Shown piece after piece: positions 34,533-42,839 of a DNA stretch of 42,839 nt. Position 1 is the stretch's first letter. Every line of letters starts with the position of its first letter. A program made the translations under genes and the position numbers. Under the pieces are notes generated by a model. The model saw only the letters and a program-made list of their open reading frames with translations. It had not been told where the DNA came from and ran no database searches. Origin of the DNA: Promethearchaeota archaeon (GTDB taxonomy: Archaea; Asgardarchaeota; Lokiarchaeia; Sigynarchaeales; SOKP01); NCBI GenBank assembly GCA_030605085.1, contig JAUWBH010000029.1:1-42839 (forward strand). The letters run 5' to 3'.

Positions 34533-37500
34533 TTATTTTAAAGATCTTTTCTCGAATTCTAACCCGCAATGCTTACATTTTACAATTTTTTGATCTTTTT
34601 CCATATTTTCCAAAGGGGCAGCACATTCTGGGCAAAGCAACGATTTAAATATATATCCATACATCTCGCCGAAACGGATATTTGCAAGTTCCCAGATACG
34701 AGTCAAAGTACCGTTAACCGTTTTATTTTGTTCGGCTCCAATACTAAGCATTGCTACATTTTTCTCATCATCAACACGGATTTTAACGATAATTTGTTCT
34801 TGATGCCCCAGATTTGGGTCAGGATTTTGACTTAATACGTAATAATATACCTCGGCTATATATGGGTCATCGTTTTCAATATACGGCTTTGAGACGCATT
34901 TACCATATGCACTTCCAATTGCTTCCATGAGTAAACCAAATGATTGATTCGGATCGTGTTCCAGCTCGAAAGTTCTAAAAGATCGAATTATATAGTTACT
35001 TTCATAAATGCTTTTAACTTTTGCTATATTTTCTTCACCTGGATTAATTATAAGAGGGCATTTTGAATCAACTAGGATGGAATCTCTTGTTATCATCTGA
35101 GTCGCGCCAAACGCATCGATATATGAAACCATTGGAGAAATAGGTATACTTCCGCATATCATTGGTTCTAAAATAAACTCAATACTAAGTGATTGTCCAG
35201 GAGAGACGGTTCTGATTTCTGCTCGACTGCCTTTTTTATACACTCTCGGTTTAATGTCAACAATACGGATGTGTTCGGCGGTCATTTTGAGCGAAATTTC
35301 CACGTTATTAATCACCATGTCGGTATTGTTTTTGATTACTGTCTTATACAGATTAAATCCACCTTCAAAGCCTGTACCACGTCTTAGTTCAACTTTTTCG
35401 GCTGTTGATTTGACCCTTACTTGAGTTTCTTCTAATTCTATGGTTTCTTGAGCTAATTCAATTCCCTCTCTTTTACCAATTCGGGTACCATGAGTTCCCT
35501 CTAATTCTGTAAATTCTTCTATAATTCTTGCAGGGCTTATTTTTGCGGTTTCTGTTTCAATGATTTTTGATTCTCCCATTAACGATGGGAATACTTTCAC
35601 TTTGAGATAGACTAGTGCTTCATATAAAGTTTCCAAATTTGCGCCATCTATATCAAGTGTGAAAACTTCTTCGGGTTCAAATTTTGAAATAATTTTACTT
35701 TTTTTCTGAGCGTTATATATTTCATGGGCTAAAGCGTCTATTTTACGCTTTTTGTCATCCGAGAAGCTTTCTACATCAATTTCCTGAGAGATGATATTAT
35801 TGTAAAGACCGATTATTAAATATGTGTCTCTAAGATTAAAACCAACTTCCTTGATAAGCACAGCAAATTCTAATTTTAGATCCTTCTCTTTAATGTATTT
35901 GAGCGCTTCTTTTATTTTACCCTTAACTATGCTTTTCTCTTCCGTTGAGAGTTGAATTATATAATTTAAATCGAGTTTATTTTCAATCCAAGAGAAATAG
36001 AACAGCGCTCTTTTAATTGAATAAATACCAGTATCAAGTTGATATGCTAAATTTATTAAATTCAGTTCTTTCTGGCTCACCTTTTTTAATTTTAAAATCT
36101 TGCAACTTAAATCGTCAATTTTTAATAAAATTTCTTCTGGATATTTTTCAAAATCTTCTTGGAAAGGTTTTGAAGAGATTTTATTTATGAAAGATAAAAT
36201 TATGCTCGCGCTACGAATATCCAAATTCAGACTTATCATTAAATCGTCGATTGTAGGTTTTTCGTTAATTTCCTTAATATATCTTATTACGGAACGGGAG
36301 TTTTGATCAAGATTTTTAATCTCTTGCCCGATTAATTGTTCTGGAAGCGTAAATTCCATGCCATAAAGTACAACTATCTCGTTGGCAGTTTTCAAGTCTA
36401 TATTAAAACGAGATATTAAGAGATTTACGTTTAGCTCTTCGTTTTGATTATGACAATATTTTAAAGCTTCTGTTAAATTTTTACTAAGTCGCTCAATCTC
36501 TTCAATAGTAAATTCCTCTTTTATTAATTTATCTGAATTATTTAAAAAATACAATGCTTCCCCAATTTCTATTAAACTAGTATTCAATTTTCTAGCTAAA
36601 TCTAATAAACTTACCTTTTTATTTTCAGACAGTTTTGCTTTAATAATATTTGTGGCAAGGATATTTAATTTGTTAAAATAATCTACTGAAAGTTCTGAAA
36701 GTTTTAAATAATTGCTGATTTCTTTACTTATATCTTCTAAAGTAAGTAAATAACTAATAAATATAGGAATAATTTTGGCGTCAATTAAATTAAGACCAAA
36801 TTCAGTCGAGATATACTCCAAGTTAAATTTATCAAGCTTTTCTTTAGAATTGATTATAGGTTTAGATACCTGATCGTAATATTTCTTCTCAGCTAAAGTC
36901 ATGCGGCTATACACGTTCCCAGTTATTTTGATATTAATCAAATCTAATACCAAGTCCATCTCAACAATTGGAATTTCTAAATCCCATACTTCGTTTTTCT
37001 CGGGAACACGTCCGTTATCGCGGATAAATTTCAAAATTTTCCTAGAATAATTCAGATAATCTTCCAAATTTTTGAAAATTTTCGGAATATCAAGACTTAA
37101 CATCAATTCATCAGCATCAGCGAATAAAGATGTAAGAAAAAGTTTTAATCCATAAATAGGTCTCATTACAATCAGATTATCTTGAATAATTACGGGCAAC
37201 CCTTCCTTTATTAAAAAAGTCATAGGCAGAATTTCTTGTAAAAATTTAATTCTAAACGAATAAGGGAATAATAATTTTTCAAAAATCTGATGTAATTCTT
37301 GATTTTCTGCTAAATCTTTAATATTTAAATTTACGTAAGAAGATTTCTCTATTTCAGAGAGATTATTATTATAAATTTCTTGAACAACATCTTTAAAAGT
37401 AGTCAAAATCATCTTTATTGCCTTAGCTTTCGTCTCGCCTATAATTTCCTCTAAATCATAAGTAGCTTCTGAAATAGTTTTTTCTTGAATTATTTTTTTA

Positions 37501-38129
37501 ATCATAGGAATGCTCTTTTCAAATGTTTCTAGATCCTTCTCAAAATTTTCACATAAAGTTAATTTTTCGTTAGCCCAGTTGTAAATTTCACGAAATTTGT
37601 GAACTTTAGCCTCGTTCAAAATATTATTTAACTCTATAATAGCATTTGAAAAGTTTTTTTCTTGAATTAGATCTTCAACAATTGGACATTTTGCTAAAAG
37701 TTCTTGTCTTTGTAGTATCTTTTTCTGTTTTTTTATATCTTTTTTCTCGCTTCTTGCTATTATTTTATTGAATATAATCTTAAATATATATATTACAAAT
37801 GGTCCTATTATAATTGATATTACAATAATAAAAAAATAAGAATGAACAATGTATGTTAAAATAAACCCCAAAATATAAAGAAAAATTGCAAGGAAAAAAC
37901 CAGCATAATAAAAGTAATTAGTATCATAGGAATCATTTAATTTTCTATAGACTATTAAATCAATAATTAAAATTGGGATAAAAAAAATTACTAATATAAC
38001 ATAAATAAAAATCCCAACAGAAAAAAATAAGGAAGGATATACCATAAGGTCAGAAAATATATACAATATACAAATACAAAGAACCATAAAAAAACCCCAT
38101 AATATTAAGACAAAATGTTCTTTCAACAA
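34533..38129 (-). CDS. Large membrane-anchored protein with helical repeats, appendage-like domain and zinc ribbon
   Basis: The 1198-residue protein starts at TTG with GAGGG about 6 bases upstream. Order: four membrane segments (about 8-120); a long helical region (130-490); at least six 60-70 residue units from about 505 to 880, each with a small HTH-like motif (LLDLARKLNTSLIEIGEAL, LLISRFNIDLKTANEI, IDDLMISLNLDIRSASIIL, LINLAYQLDTGIYSIKRAL); a polar linker; a beta-sandwich (925-1020, FNLYKTVIKNNTDMVINNVE, SPGQSLSIEFILEP); an alpha/beta domain (1030-1150); and a C-terminal zinc ribbon CPECAAP...CKHCG from about 1163. The sandwich-plus-platform order recalls adaptin/coatomer appendage domains, but this is inference. 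The soluble part is presumably cytosolic, since zinc ribbons are. No close family is recognised. Confidence 0.7.
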   Translation of the reverse strand: MLKEHFVLILWGFFMVLCICILYIFSDLMVYPSLFFSVGIFIYVILVIFFIPILIIDLIVYRKLNDSYDTNYFYYAGFFLAIFLYILGFILTYIVHSYFFIIVISIIIGPFVIYIFKIIFNKIIARSEKKDIKKQKKILQRQELLAKCPIVEDLIQEKNFSNAIIELNNILNEAKVHKFREIYNWANEKLTLCENFEKDLETFEKSIPMIKKIIQEKTISEATYDLEEIIGETKAKAIKMILTTFKDVVQEIYNNNLSEIEKSSYVNLNIKDLAENQELHQIFEKLLFPYSFRIKFLQEILPMTFLIKEGLPVIIQDNLIVMRPIYGLKLFLTSLFADADELMLSLDIPKIFKNLEDYLNYSRKILKFIRDNGRVPEKNEVWDLEIPIVEMDLVLDLINIKITGNVYSRMTLAEKKYYDQVSKPIINSKEKLDKFNLEYISTEFGLNLIDAKIIPIFISYLLTLEDISKEISNYLKLSELSVDYFNKLNILATNIIKAKLSENKKVSLLDLARKLNTSLIEIGEALYFLNNSDKLIKEEFTIEEIERLSKNLTEALKYCHNQNEELNVNLLISRFNIDLKTANEIVVLYGMEFTLPEQLIGQEIKNLDQNSRSVIRYIKEINEKPTIDDLMISLNLDIRSASIILSFINKISSKPFQEDFEKYPEEILLKIDDLSCKILKLKKVSQKELNLINLAYQLDTGIYSIKRALFYFSWIENKLDLNYIIQLSTEEKSIVKGKIKEALKYIKEKDLKLEFAVLIKEVGFNLRDTYLIIGLYNNIISQEIDVESFSDDKKRKIDALAHEIYNAQKKSKIISKFEPEEVFTLDIDGANLETLYEALVYLKVKVFPSLMGESKIIETETAKISPARIIEEFTELEGTHGTRIGKREGIELAQETIELEETQVRVKSTAEKVELRRGTGFEGGFNLYKTVIKNNTDMVINNVEISLKMTAEHIRIVDIKPRVYKKGSRAEIRTVSPGQSLSIEFILEPMICGSIPISPMVSYIDAFGATQMITRDSILVDSKCPLIINPGEENIAKVKSIYESNYIIRSFRTFELEHDPNQSFGLLMEAIGSAYGKCVSKPYIENDDPYIAEVYYYVLSQNPDPNLGHQEQIIVKIRVDDEKNVAMLSIGAEQNKTVNGTLTRIWELANIRFGEMYGYIFKSLLCPECAAPLENMEKDQKIVKCKHCGLEFEKRSLK

Positions 38130-38224
38130 TTTTCCCTCATTTATTTATATTTAGATTATTTTGCTAAATTTTGATTTCCTTTTTACATTTAGGTAAAAAT
38201 TGAATTTAATAATGATATTATTTA

Positions 38225-38535
38225 TTAACCATAACATATAAGAATGATTAAAAAAAAGTAGTAGAAAATGATAATAAAACACACTTTTTCGATCGTTTCT
38301 TTTGCGTCGTCGTCGTCATCGTCTTCCTCCTCTTCTTCGGTCTCGGAAACATCTATGGCGTCGCTTATCTCGAAATCGTCTACAATGGCGTATGCAAGGT
38401 TAACCCAGACCACTCCGCAACCAACCGTTATTTTAATGGTGTACAAGCCTTCCATCGCGGTACCAAATGAAAACACGTTCACGCCATCTATATCCGCGAT
38501 TAACTCGTCCGAATAAATTTGGAAATCTATGGGGG
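38225..38535 (-). CDS. Secreted acidic protein, C-terminal part (frameshifted)
   Basis: This frame continues the protein of 38527-39297 after a one-base shift at the C5 run (38531-38535). It reads IDFQIYSDELIADIDG, VFSFGTAMEGLYTIKITVGCG, a beta strand (VVWVNLAYAIVDDFEI), an acidic spacer of Glu and Asp repeats, and a hydrophobic C-terminal segment (VCFIIIFYYFFLIILIC) that suits a membrane anchor. It has no start of its own apart from an internal GTG at 38482. A restored C would give one protein of about 357 residues with an N-terminal signal and a C-terminal anchor. Confidence 0.7.
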
Positions 38536-39297
38536 ATTCGCGGGATCTGTTATGATGTAATCTACATTTACTTCGTTGTCGTCGTCAATCGAGATAGCTG
38601 AGACCCGTCCGATGTAGAATTTATAGGACTTGTCCGTCTCGAAGCGAACATCGTGCTCGATATACATTCCATCGTCGAAAGTGTTTACCTTATACAATAT
38701 TAAATTGTCGGCTTCTTGAGCGCCCATTTTATCGTGCAAGCACTTATGTCCTTGGTCGATTCGAATAAGCATGTTAAAATTTTGGTCTACGCTCGCGAGA
38801 AATTCGAACTTATGACTTCCCTCTTCCGATGTACCGAACGGAATCTCAAAGTATCTTCCGTACTCAGGACTGTAAAACATTTCGCTCTCGAACAGCGTAA
38901 ATTTTCTGTCTTCAGGGTCCCACACGGTAATCTTCATATTCGAGATGTTGTGAGGGGTAACGAGCTCTATGTAAATGTAGTACGTAAATTTTTTCTCTAA
39001 GTATATGCTATCAAAAGTTTCGATGTTATCTTGAGGCGTGAAAGTGTAAACTTTATCTGGCAATATTAAATCGCTTGTCATTGGTTCGCTTTCTTCGTCT
39101 TTAATGTTACTCTCGGTGTCGCCCTCGCTCTTCAACGATTTGCTTTCGTCGTTCTCGATTTTGTCGATCTTACGGTCGTTTACGACAACTAAATCTGAAG
39201 TTTGAGACTTCGCTAACAATGCCAGGCTCAAAAACACCAATAAAACCAACAAAAGAAAAAAGAGTGCGTGTCTTTTCCAGACCTTATTAATAGCCAT
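38527..39297 (-). CDS. Secreted/cell-surface acidic beta-rich protein, N-terminal part
   Basis: The 256-residue open frame begins MAINKVWKRHALFFLLLVLL, a signal peptide or N-terminal anchor. An acidic Lys/Glu/Asp/Ser linker follows, then a beta-rich domain (FTYYIYIELVTPHNISNMKI, KFYIGRVSAISID) ending DYIITDPANPP at a TAG. Reading on in the -1 frame continues the domain, so the stop is caused by a one-base shift in a C5 run. A GAGGTG Shine-Dalgarno lies just upstream of the ATG, inside the preceding gene. Codon use is GC-richer than average here. Likely exported beta-sandwich protein; ligand unknown. Confidence 0.75.
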   Translation of the reverse strand: MAINKVWKRHALFFLLLVLLVFLSLALLAKSQTSDLVVVNDRKIDKIENDESKSLKSEGDTESNIKDEESEPMTSDLILPDKVYTFTPQDNIETFDSIYLEKKFTYYIYIELVTPHNISNMKITVWDPEDRKFTLFESEMFYSPEYGRYFEIPFGTSEEGSHKFEFLASVDQNFNMLIRIDQGHKCLHDKMGAQEADNLILYKVNTFDDGMYIEHDVRFETDKSYKFYIGRVSAISIDDDNEVNVDYIITDPANPP

Positions 39298-39538
39298 ACA
39301 CCTCGAGTTGTGTAAATTCTTCGATTAATTCGTTCACTCGCTCGCACTTGTCGAACTTCGTGCAGCTAAAACACGGTTTGTCGCTCCAGAAATACGCCTT
39401 GCCGTGTTGTTTTTCCACGATTAGTAAGAAGTTAAGAGGGGTAAAGAATTTATTGAGGTGGTAAAAGAAATTACTCCCAAAAAGCCCATAGTCGAAACAT
39501 TTAATAACGAACAAGAATTTATCGAACATCTTAGCCAA
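39287..39538 (-). pseudogene. C-terminal part of a small cysteine-containing protein; 5' end replaced
   Basis: The last 45 residues (VEKQHGKAYFWSDKPCFSC, TKFDKCERVNELIEEF) look real: C-x2-C-x5-C with a helix after it, and GC-rich codons like the next gene. The stop overlaps the ATG of the secreted protein by 11 bases, so translation is coupled. The first 38 residues of the frame are the antisense of another coding fragment that begins near 39429, so the natural N-terminus is missing and a junction lies near 39423. Confidence 0.5.
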
Positions 39539-39625
39539 ATTGAAAACTATAAGTTGCGAATAGCTCTTGGAGATACATATTTAACCATTGTGAATCAACA
39601 ACAAATTTTTTTTAAGGGTAAGTAA
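39429..39625 (+). pseudogene. 3' fragment of an unidentified gene with a frameshift
   Basis: The plus strand reads EVKRGKEFIEVVKEITPK to an AAAA run near 39480-39483. After a one-base shift it continues KPIVETFNNEQEFIEHLSQ, then YKLRIALGDTYLTIVNQQQI and FFKGK to a TAA at 39623. Both parts have the AT-rich codon usage of the main genome and look like genuine protein. There is no start, so the 5' end is missing. No family recognised. Confidence 0.45.
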
Positions 39626-39724
39626 AAATAAATTTTGAAGACAAACAACTATGATTTACTTAGAAAAAAAGGAAAAATTCTAATTCTAATTCAAATAAAA
39701 AATTTTGATATTTCTTCTATTTTG

Positions 39725-40138
39725 TTACCTTAGTCTTTTTTCTAAATCTTTCAACCGTAAGCAGTTAATTACGTCCTTTTTTTCTAACCAGCCCCGCCGT
39801 GCTGTAGCCACTCCCATGTTTGGTATAAACCATAAATTCGTTGGATGGTGTGCGTCGCTTCCTATTGAAAAAGATGCCCCGTATTTCCGACCGAGAAAGC
39901 AGTTGGCACCGGACAAATCCAGTCTGCTTGGATCCGCGTTAATTTCCAAAATAGTTCCCAATTGTTTTGCTGTCTCAAACAAAAGATGCAAGTTAATGTG
40001 TGATGAGGGTCGATACAACAAAATGCGACCCGTAGGATGTCCCAATATTCGTACATAATCGTTATGCAAAGCGTTCAATATTCGTTCCGTGTATATTTTT
40101 TCCGGTTGGTAGAGGTGCGAGTGAACGGACGCTATAAC

Positions 40139-40141
<3 letters not shown>
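39725..40141 (-). pseudogene. C-terminal fragment of a PHP domain (PolX type)
   Basis: From about 40141 downstream the minus strand encodes MVIASVHSHLYQPEKIYTER, LGHPTGRILLYR, GTILEINADPSRLDLSG, FSIGSDAHHPTNLWFIP and GVATARRGWLEKKDVINC. These are the conserved C-terminal blocks of the PHP phosphoesterase domain found at the end of family X DNA polymerases, including the metal-binding His residues of SVHS and DAHH and the GHP block. The N-terminal half of the PHP domain and all of the polymerase are missing. The upstream frame is a run of Met-Thr repeats caused by the GAC/GAT microsatellite of another gene. A truncated fragment; function lost. Confidence 0.75.
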
Positions 40142-40183
<42 letters not shown>

Positions 40184-40275
40184 TTTCTACATATAAAGAC
40201 CATGTTATGGATTGAGTGCTGTCCGTGCCGTCGTCGGCAATCGCGTACCATAGATAAGTTGTGCCTTCGGAAAGT

Positions 40276-40603
40276 CCGAGCCACGACACCGAAGCGGTAC
40301 CTCCGCTCGAAACCCCCAAGTCAGTCCCGATCAAGGAGTCGTCGGAAGCGTTGTAGAAATATATGTCCATCGCGTCTCCGTCGGGATCGGACACATCCAC
40401 GCTTAGAATTGGGTTAATGGACACGCTGGTAGCCCCGTCCGAAGGAATTGGGTTGGAAGGAGCGTTGGGAGCGGTGTTACCTGTAGTAAAATCCCAAGTG
40501 GCGGATTGAGTAGAGGACATGCCGTCGTCTGCAGTCGCGTACCACTCGTAATATGTGTTTCTAGATAACCCGAGCCACGACACCGAAGCGGTACCTCCGC
40601 TCG
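40276..40603 (-). repeat. 34-bp direct repeat pair inside the FN3 fragment
   Basis: Positions 40276-40309 and 40570-40603 are identical over 34 bases and both encode SGGTASVSWLG. The second copy ends exactly at the edge of the preserved fragment. This suggests the deletion or join happened by recombination within a repeat unit of a longer repeat protein. Confidence 0.75.
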
Positions 40604-40782
40604 GTTAGATTTATAAATTTAAGTTAATCAAAATGCAATGAAAAAAAATTAGATGAAAATTTTTGGGTGCATGCAAAATTCAGTGATAGCAAACGAAATT
40701 GATAACGATTGTATAAAAAAAATAAATAAATATTTTCAATTCTTAATCTTAGATACATAAATTAATTTTTAGGAATTTATCA

Positions 40783-42660
40783 ATGAAACCTTCAAACCTT
40801 AAAATAAAAGATTTATTTACGGACGACGCAAAATTGACCTTTCTAGTGGGTGCCGGGTGTTCGGTCGACGCCCCCTCGTGCCTGCCCGCCGGACGAGACA
40901 TGATGGAAGCCATCATTAAATATTCGTGCGCCGAATCGGAAATCGAGAAAATCTTAAAATTAAAAGAACTCCGATTTGAGGCTCTCGTTGAAATAATAAG
41001 AGATAGATTAGATCCAGAGCTTAAACTTATCGATTATTACGGAATATGCGATACACCTAATCTTCAGCACTTTTTTCTTGCTGAGATGATGAAAAAAGGG
41101 CATTTTGTTATGACGACGAATTTTGATTTCTTAATCGAATATGCGTTAGAGCAGTCGGGGGTTCCAAAAAACGAGATCGTTCCTGTAATTACAAAACAAG
41201 ATTTTGAAACCTACAGCACTCCAAATGAATTAGTAAATGAGGGAAAAAAACTAATTTATAAAATTCATGGCTCTACAAAAAATATAATTACAAAAGAAAA
41301 TACAAGAGATTCTCTGATCGCGACAATTAAAGCGTTCGGTTCAGGTAAGGAAGGTGAGAATGTGTTTCAAGTAGAACCATTCAAACGTCCTTTATTTGAA
41401 AATATTTCAAGTAATCGTACACTGGTGGTTATTGGATATTCGGGAAGCGATGATTTTGACATCGTTCCCACTTTAATGGTATTAAAAAAACTTAAAAACA
41501 TTATCTGGATTAATTATATCCAAGATGATGGCGGAAGAGAAAAAATTTATGAAATTAATGAAGCGGCTCTTGGAAAACCTGAACAATCAGATAAAGTGAA
41601 TCAAATACTTGCAGATATTTACAGAATGCATAATGCAGAACATGTCTATAGAGTGGACGCAAACACAACGAGATTACTCGGCAAAATAATTGATAGTACA
41701 CCAAAACTACACTCAATCAATTTTTCAATAAGCCCGATAACTTGGCTTAAAAATAATGTCGCTCCACCTGATGATTTTGATAAATATTATATTCCCAATC
41801 AAATTTATGATGATTTTGATATGATAGAGGATGCGTTGAACTGCTCAAAGATAAACCTTAATATAGCTGAAAAAGAGGGCAATAGAACTTGGAAAGCTAT
41901 TTCTCTTAACAACATAGGATGGTTATTGCAAAAAAAAGGTCAACTGGACGACGCCTTGAAATATTATAATGGATCCTTAGCCATTGACGAGCAATTAGGC
42001 AATATACAGGGGAAAGCTACAACATTAAACAACATCGGAATGTTATTGGAAGATAAAGGTCAATTGGAGGACGCCTTAAAATATTATAACGAAGCTTTAG
42101 CCATTGCCGAGCAATTAGGCAATATACAGGACAAAGCCATAATATTAAACAGCATAGGAAAGTTACTGCAAGGAAAAGGTCAATTGGAGGACGCCTTAAA
42201 ATATTATAACGAAGCTTTAGCCATTGCCGAGCAATTAGGCGATCTATGGGGGAAAGCTGCAATATTAAACAACATCGGATCGTTATTGAAAGGGAGAGGT
42301 GAATTGGACGAGGCATTGAGATATTATAAAGAAGCCTTAGCCATTGACGAGCAATTAGGCGATCTACGGGGGAAAGCTATAGATTTAAGCAACATCGGAT
42401 CGTTATTGAAAGGGAAGGGCGAACTGGACGAGGCATTGAGGTATTATAAAGAAGCTTTAGCCATTGAGGAGCAATTAGGCGATCTACGGGGGAAAGCTAC
42501 AGATTTAAACAATATAGGATCTTTATTGTATGGGAAGGGCGAACTGGACGAGGCATTGAGGTATTATAAAGAAGCCTTGGCAATTTCTAAGGAGCTCGAG
42601 TCTCCAAATGCAGAGATTATAAAAAGAAATATCACATTTTTAAAGAATAATATGAAGTAA
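40783..42660 (+). CDS. SIR2-domain protein with TPR repeats (candidate NAD-depleting defence effector)
   Basis: Residues 1-300 are a SIR2_2-type domain: LVGAGCSVDA (21-30), MTTNFDFLIEY (110-120; Asn113 and Asp115), KIHGS (160-164; His162) and VIGYSGSDDFD (216-226). Asn and His are the NAD-cleaving residues in defence SIR2 NADases. Residues about 365-615 are six TPRs of 40 residues (ALKYYNEALAIAEQLG type), encoded by near-identical 120-bp DNA repeats. AGGA lies 10 bases before the ATG. The first ~60 codons are GC-rich while the rest is AT-rich, suggesting a mosaic gene. SIR2-TPR proteins act in antiphage or NLR-like systems in prokaryotes; here the role is inferred. Confidence 0.8.
   Translation: MKPSNLKIKDLFTDDAKLTFLVGAGCSVDAPSCLPAGRDMMEAIIKYSCAESEIEKILKLKELRFEALVEIIRDRLDPELKLIDYYGICDTPNLQHFFLAEMMKKGHFVMTTNFDFLIEYALEQSGVPKNEIVPVITKQDFETYSTPNELVNEGKKLIYKIHGSTKNIITKENTRDSLIATIKAFGSGKEGENVFQVEPFKRPLFENISSNRTLVVIGYSGSDDFDIVPTLMVLKKLKNIIWINYIQDDGGREKIYEINEAALGKPEQSDKVNQILADIYRMHNAEHVYRVDANTTRLLGKIIDSTPKLHSINFSISPITWLKNNVAPPDDFDKYYIPNQIYDDFDMIEDALNCSKINLNIAEKEGNRTWKAISLNNIGWLLQKKGQLDDALKYYNGSLAIDEQLGNIQGKATTLNNIGMLLEDKGQLEDALKYYNEALAIAEQLGNIQDKAIILNSIGKLLQGKGQLEDALKYYNEALAIAEQLGDLWGKAAILNNIGSLLKGRGELDEALRYYKEALAIDEQLGDLRGKAIDLSNIGSLLKGKGELDEALRYYKEALAIEEQLGDLRGKATDLNNIGSLLYGKGELDEALRYYKEALAISKELESPNAEIIKRNITFLKNNMK
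41890..42590 (+). repeat. 120-bp tandem DNA repeats encoding TPRs
   Basis: Six units of 120 bases, for example with GAAGCTTTAGCCATTG recurring every 120 bases. Neighbouring units differ at only a few positions, more in the first and last. Their similarity at the DNA level points to recent unequal recombination or gene conversion. Confidence 0.85.
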
Positions 42661-42839
42661 TAGATATTAAGTCTAAGAGACTTTTAGAGGATATAAGGAA
42701 ATCGCTTCCCTTGAAGCCTGGCTTTGGAATCCGCGTGGACTATCATTATAAAAGAAAAGGGACCACTAATATCTTCGTGGGTGTCGAGCCAAAAGGGAAA
42801 ACACGGTTCTTAAAAATATCCACGAGAAAGACCAAGCGA
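42651..42839 (+). pseudogene. IS630-family transposase fragment (runs off window)
   Basis: After the SIR2 stop a frame without a start reads SLPLKPGFGIRVDYHYKRK, GTTNIFVGVEPKGK and FLKISTRKTKR. This is the conserved middle of IS630-family DDE transposases (PLKPG-x-x-x-x-x-D-Y-x-Y-x-R-x-G-T). The segment with the first catalytic Asp is missing upstream, so the element is truncated at its 5' side. No terminal inverted repeat is visible at this edge. It indicates past transposition next to the SIR2 gene. Confidence 0.7.

Noticed and set aside
38268..38516. 82-aa plus-strand frame with a poly-Ser run
   Set aside because: The Ser run is the antisense of a poly-Asp/Glu spacer; the minus strand continues the secreted protein by one frameshift.
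42017..42316. 99-aa minus-strand frame
   Set aside because: Antisense to the TPR repeats.
41890..42590. CRISPR array suspected from regular repeats
   Set aside because: The period is 120 bases with no unique spacers, and every unit translates into a TPR.

Overview
The window looks like a chromosomal (or metagenome-assembled) piece of an Asgard archaeon, most likely of the Lokiarchaeia. This is an inference from several things. The DNA is very AT-rich, with TTG, GTG and ATG starts. There is an archaeal-type formylmethanofuran dehydrogenase subunit A. Two long PAS/GAF histidine kinases lack receiver domains. Leucine-rich-repeat proteins carry a cysteine-rich N-terminal module. One very large membrane protein ends in an appendage-like beta domain and a zinc ribbon. 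No rRNA, tRNA or CRISPR array was recognised.

Layout. 1-11.3 kb: two loci that pair a seven-helix membrane protein family (three copies, sharing a TINExTxWxP loop) with multi-domain GNAT-fold proteins. Between them lie a large LRR protein with a damaged 5' end and several small winged-helix or helical proteins. 11.6-24 kb: a radical SAM activase-like protein, a tandem duplication of sensor histidine kinases, a second LRR protein, a class-V PLP enzyme with an unusual active-site Asn, a DUF2283/DUF4258 pair whose second member has an in-frame stop, and fwdA split by a short hairpin-forming insertion. 24.2-32.6 kb: an accessory, defence-like stretch with a GIY-YIG nuclease-like protein, a ribbon-helix-helix protein, two PD-(D/E)XK-fold proteins, a HEPN protein and a UvrD/Rep helicase. 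Part of this stretch is bounded by a 34-bp imperfect direct repeat. 32.6-38.1 kb: an HNH-like remnant, a multi-TM/coiled-coil protein and a 1198-aa multi-TM protein. 38.2-40.6 kb: a frameshifted secreted acidic protein followed by a mosaic of truncated fragments, including a PolX-type PHP domain joined to an extracellular repeat domain at a GAC/GAT microsatellite. 40.8-42.8 kb: a SIR2-TPR protein with 120-bp tandem DNA repeats, then an IS630-type transposase fragment running off the end.

The genes do not form one pathway. The strongest candidates for something undescribed are three. The first is the repeated 7TM plus multi-GNAT association, with inverted repeats just upstream of two 7TM genes. 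The second is the 29-nt hairpin insertion inside an otherwise intact fwdA. The third is the 1198-aa protein that combines a membrane anchor, repeated helical units, an appendage-like domain and a zinc ribbon. Several frameshifts fall at homopolymers (A7, C5, A4), so some breaks may be assembly errors rather than biology. This must be settled before any decay is interpreted.
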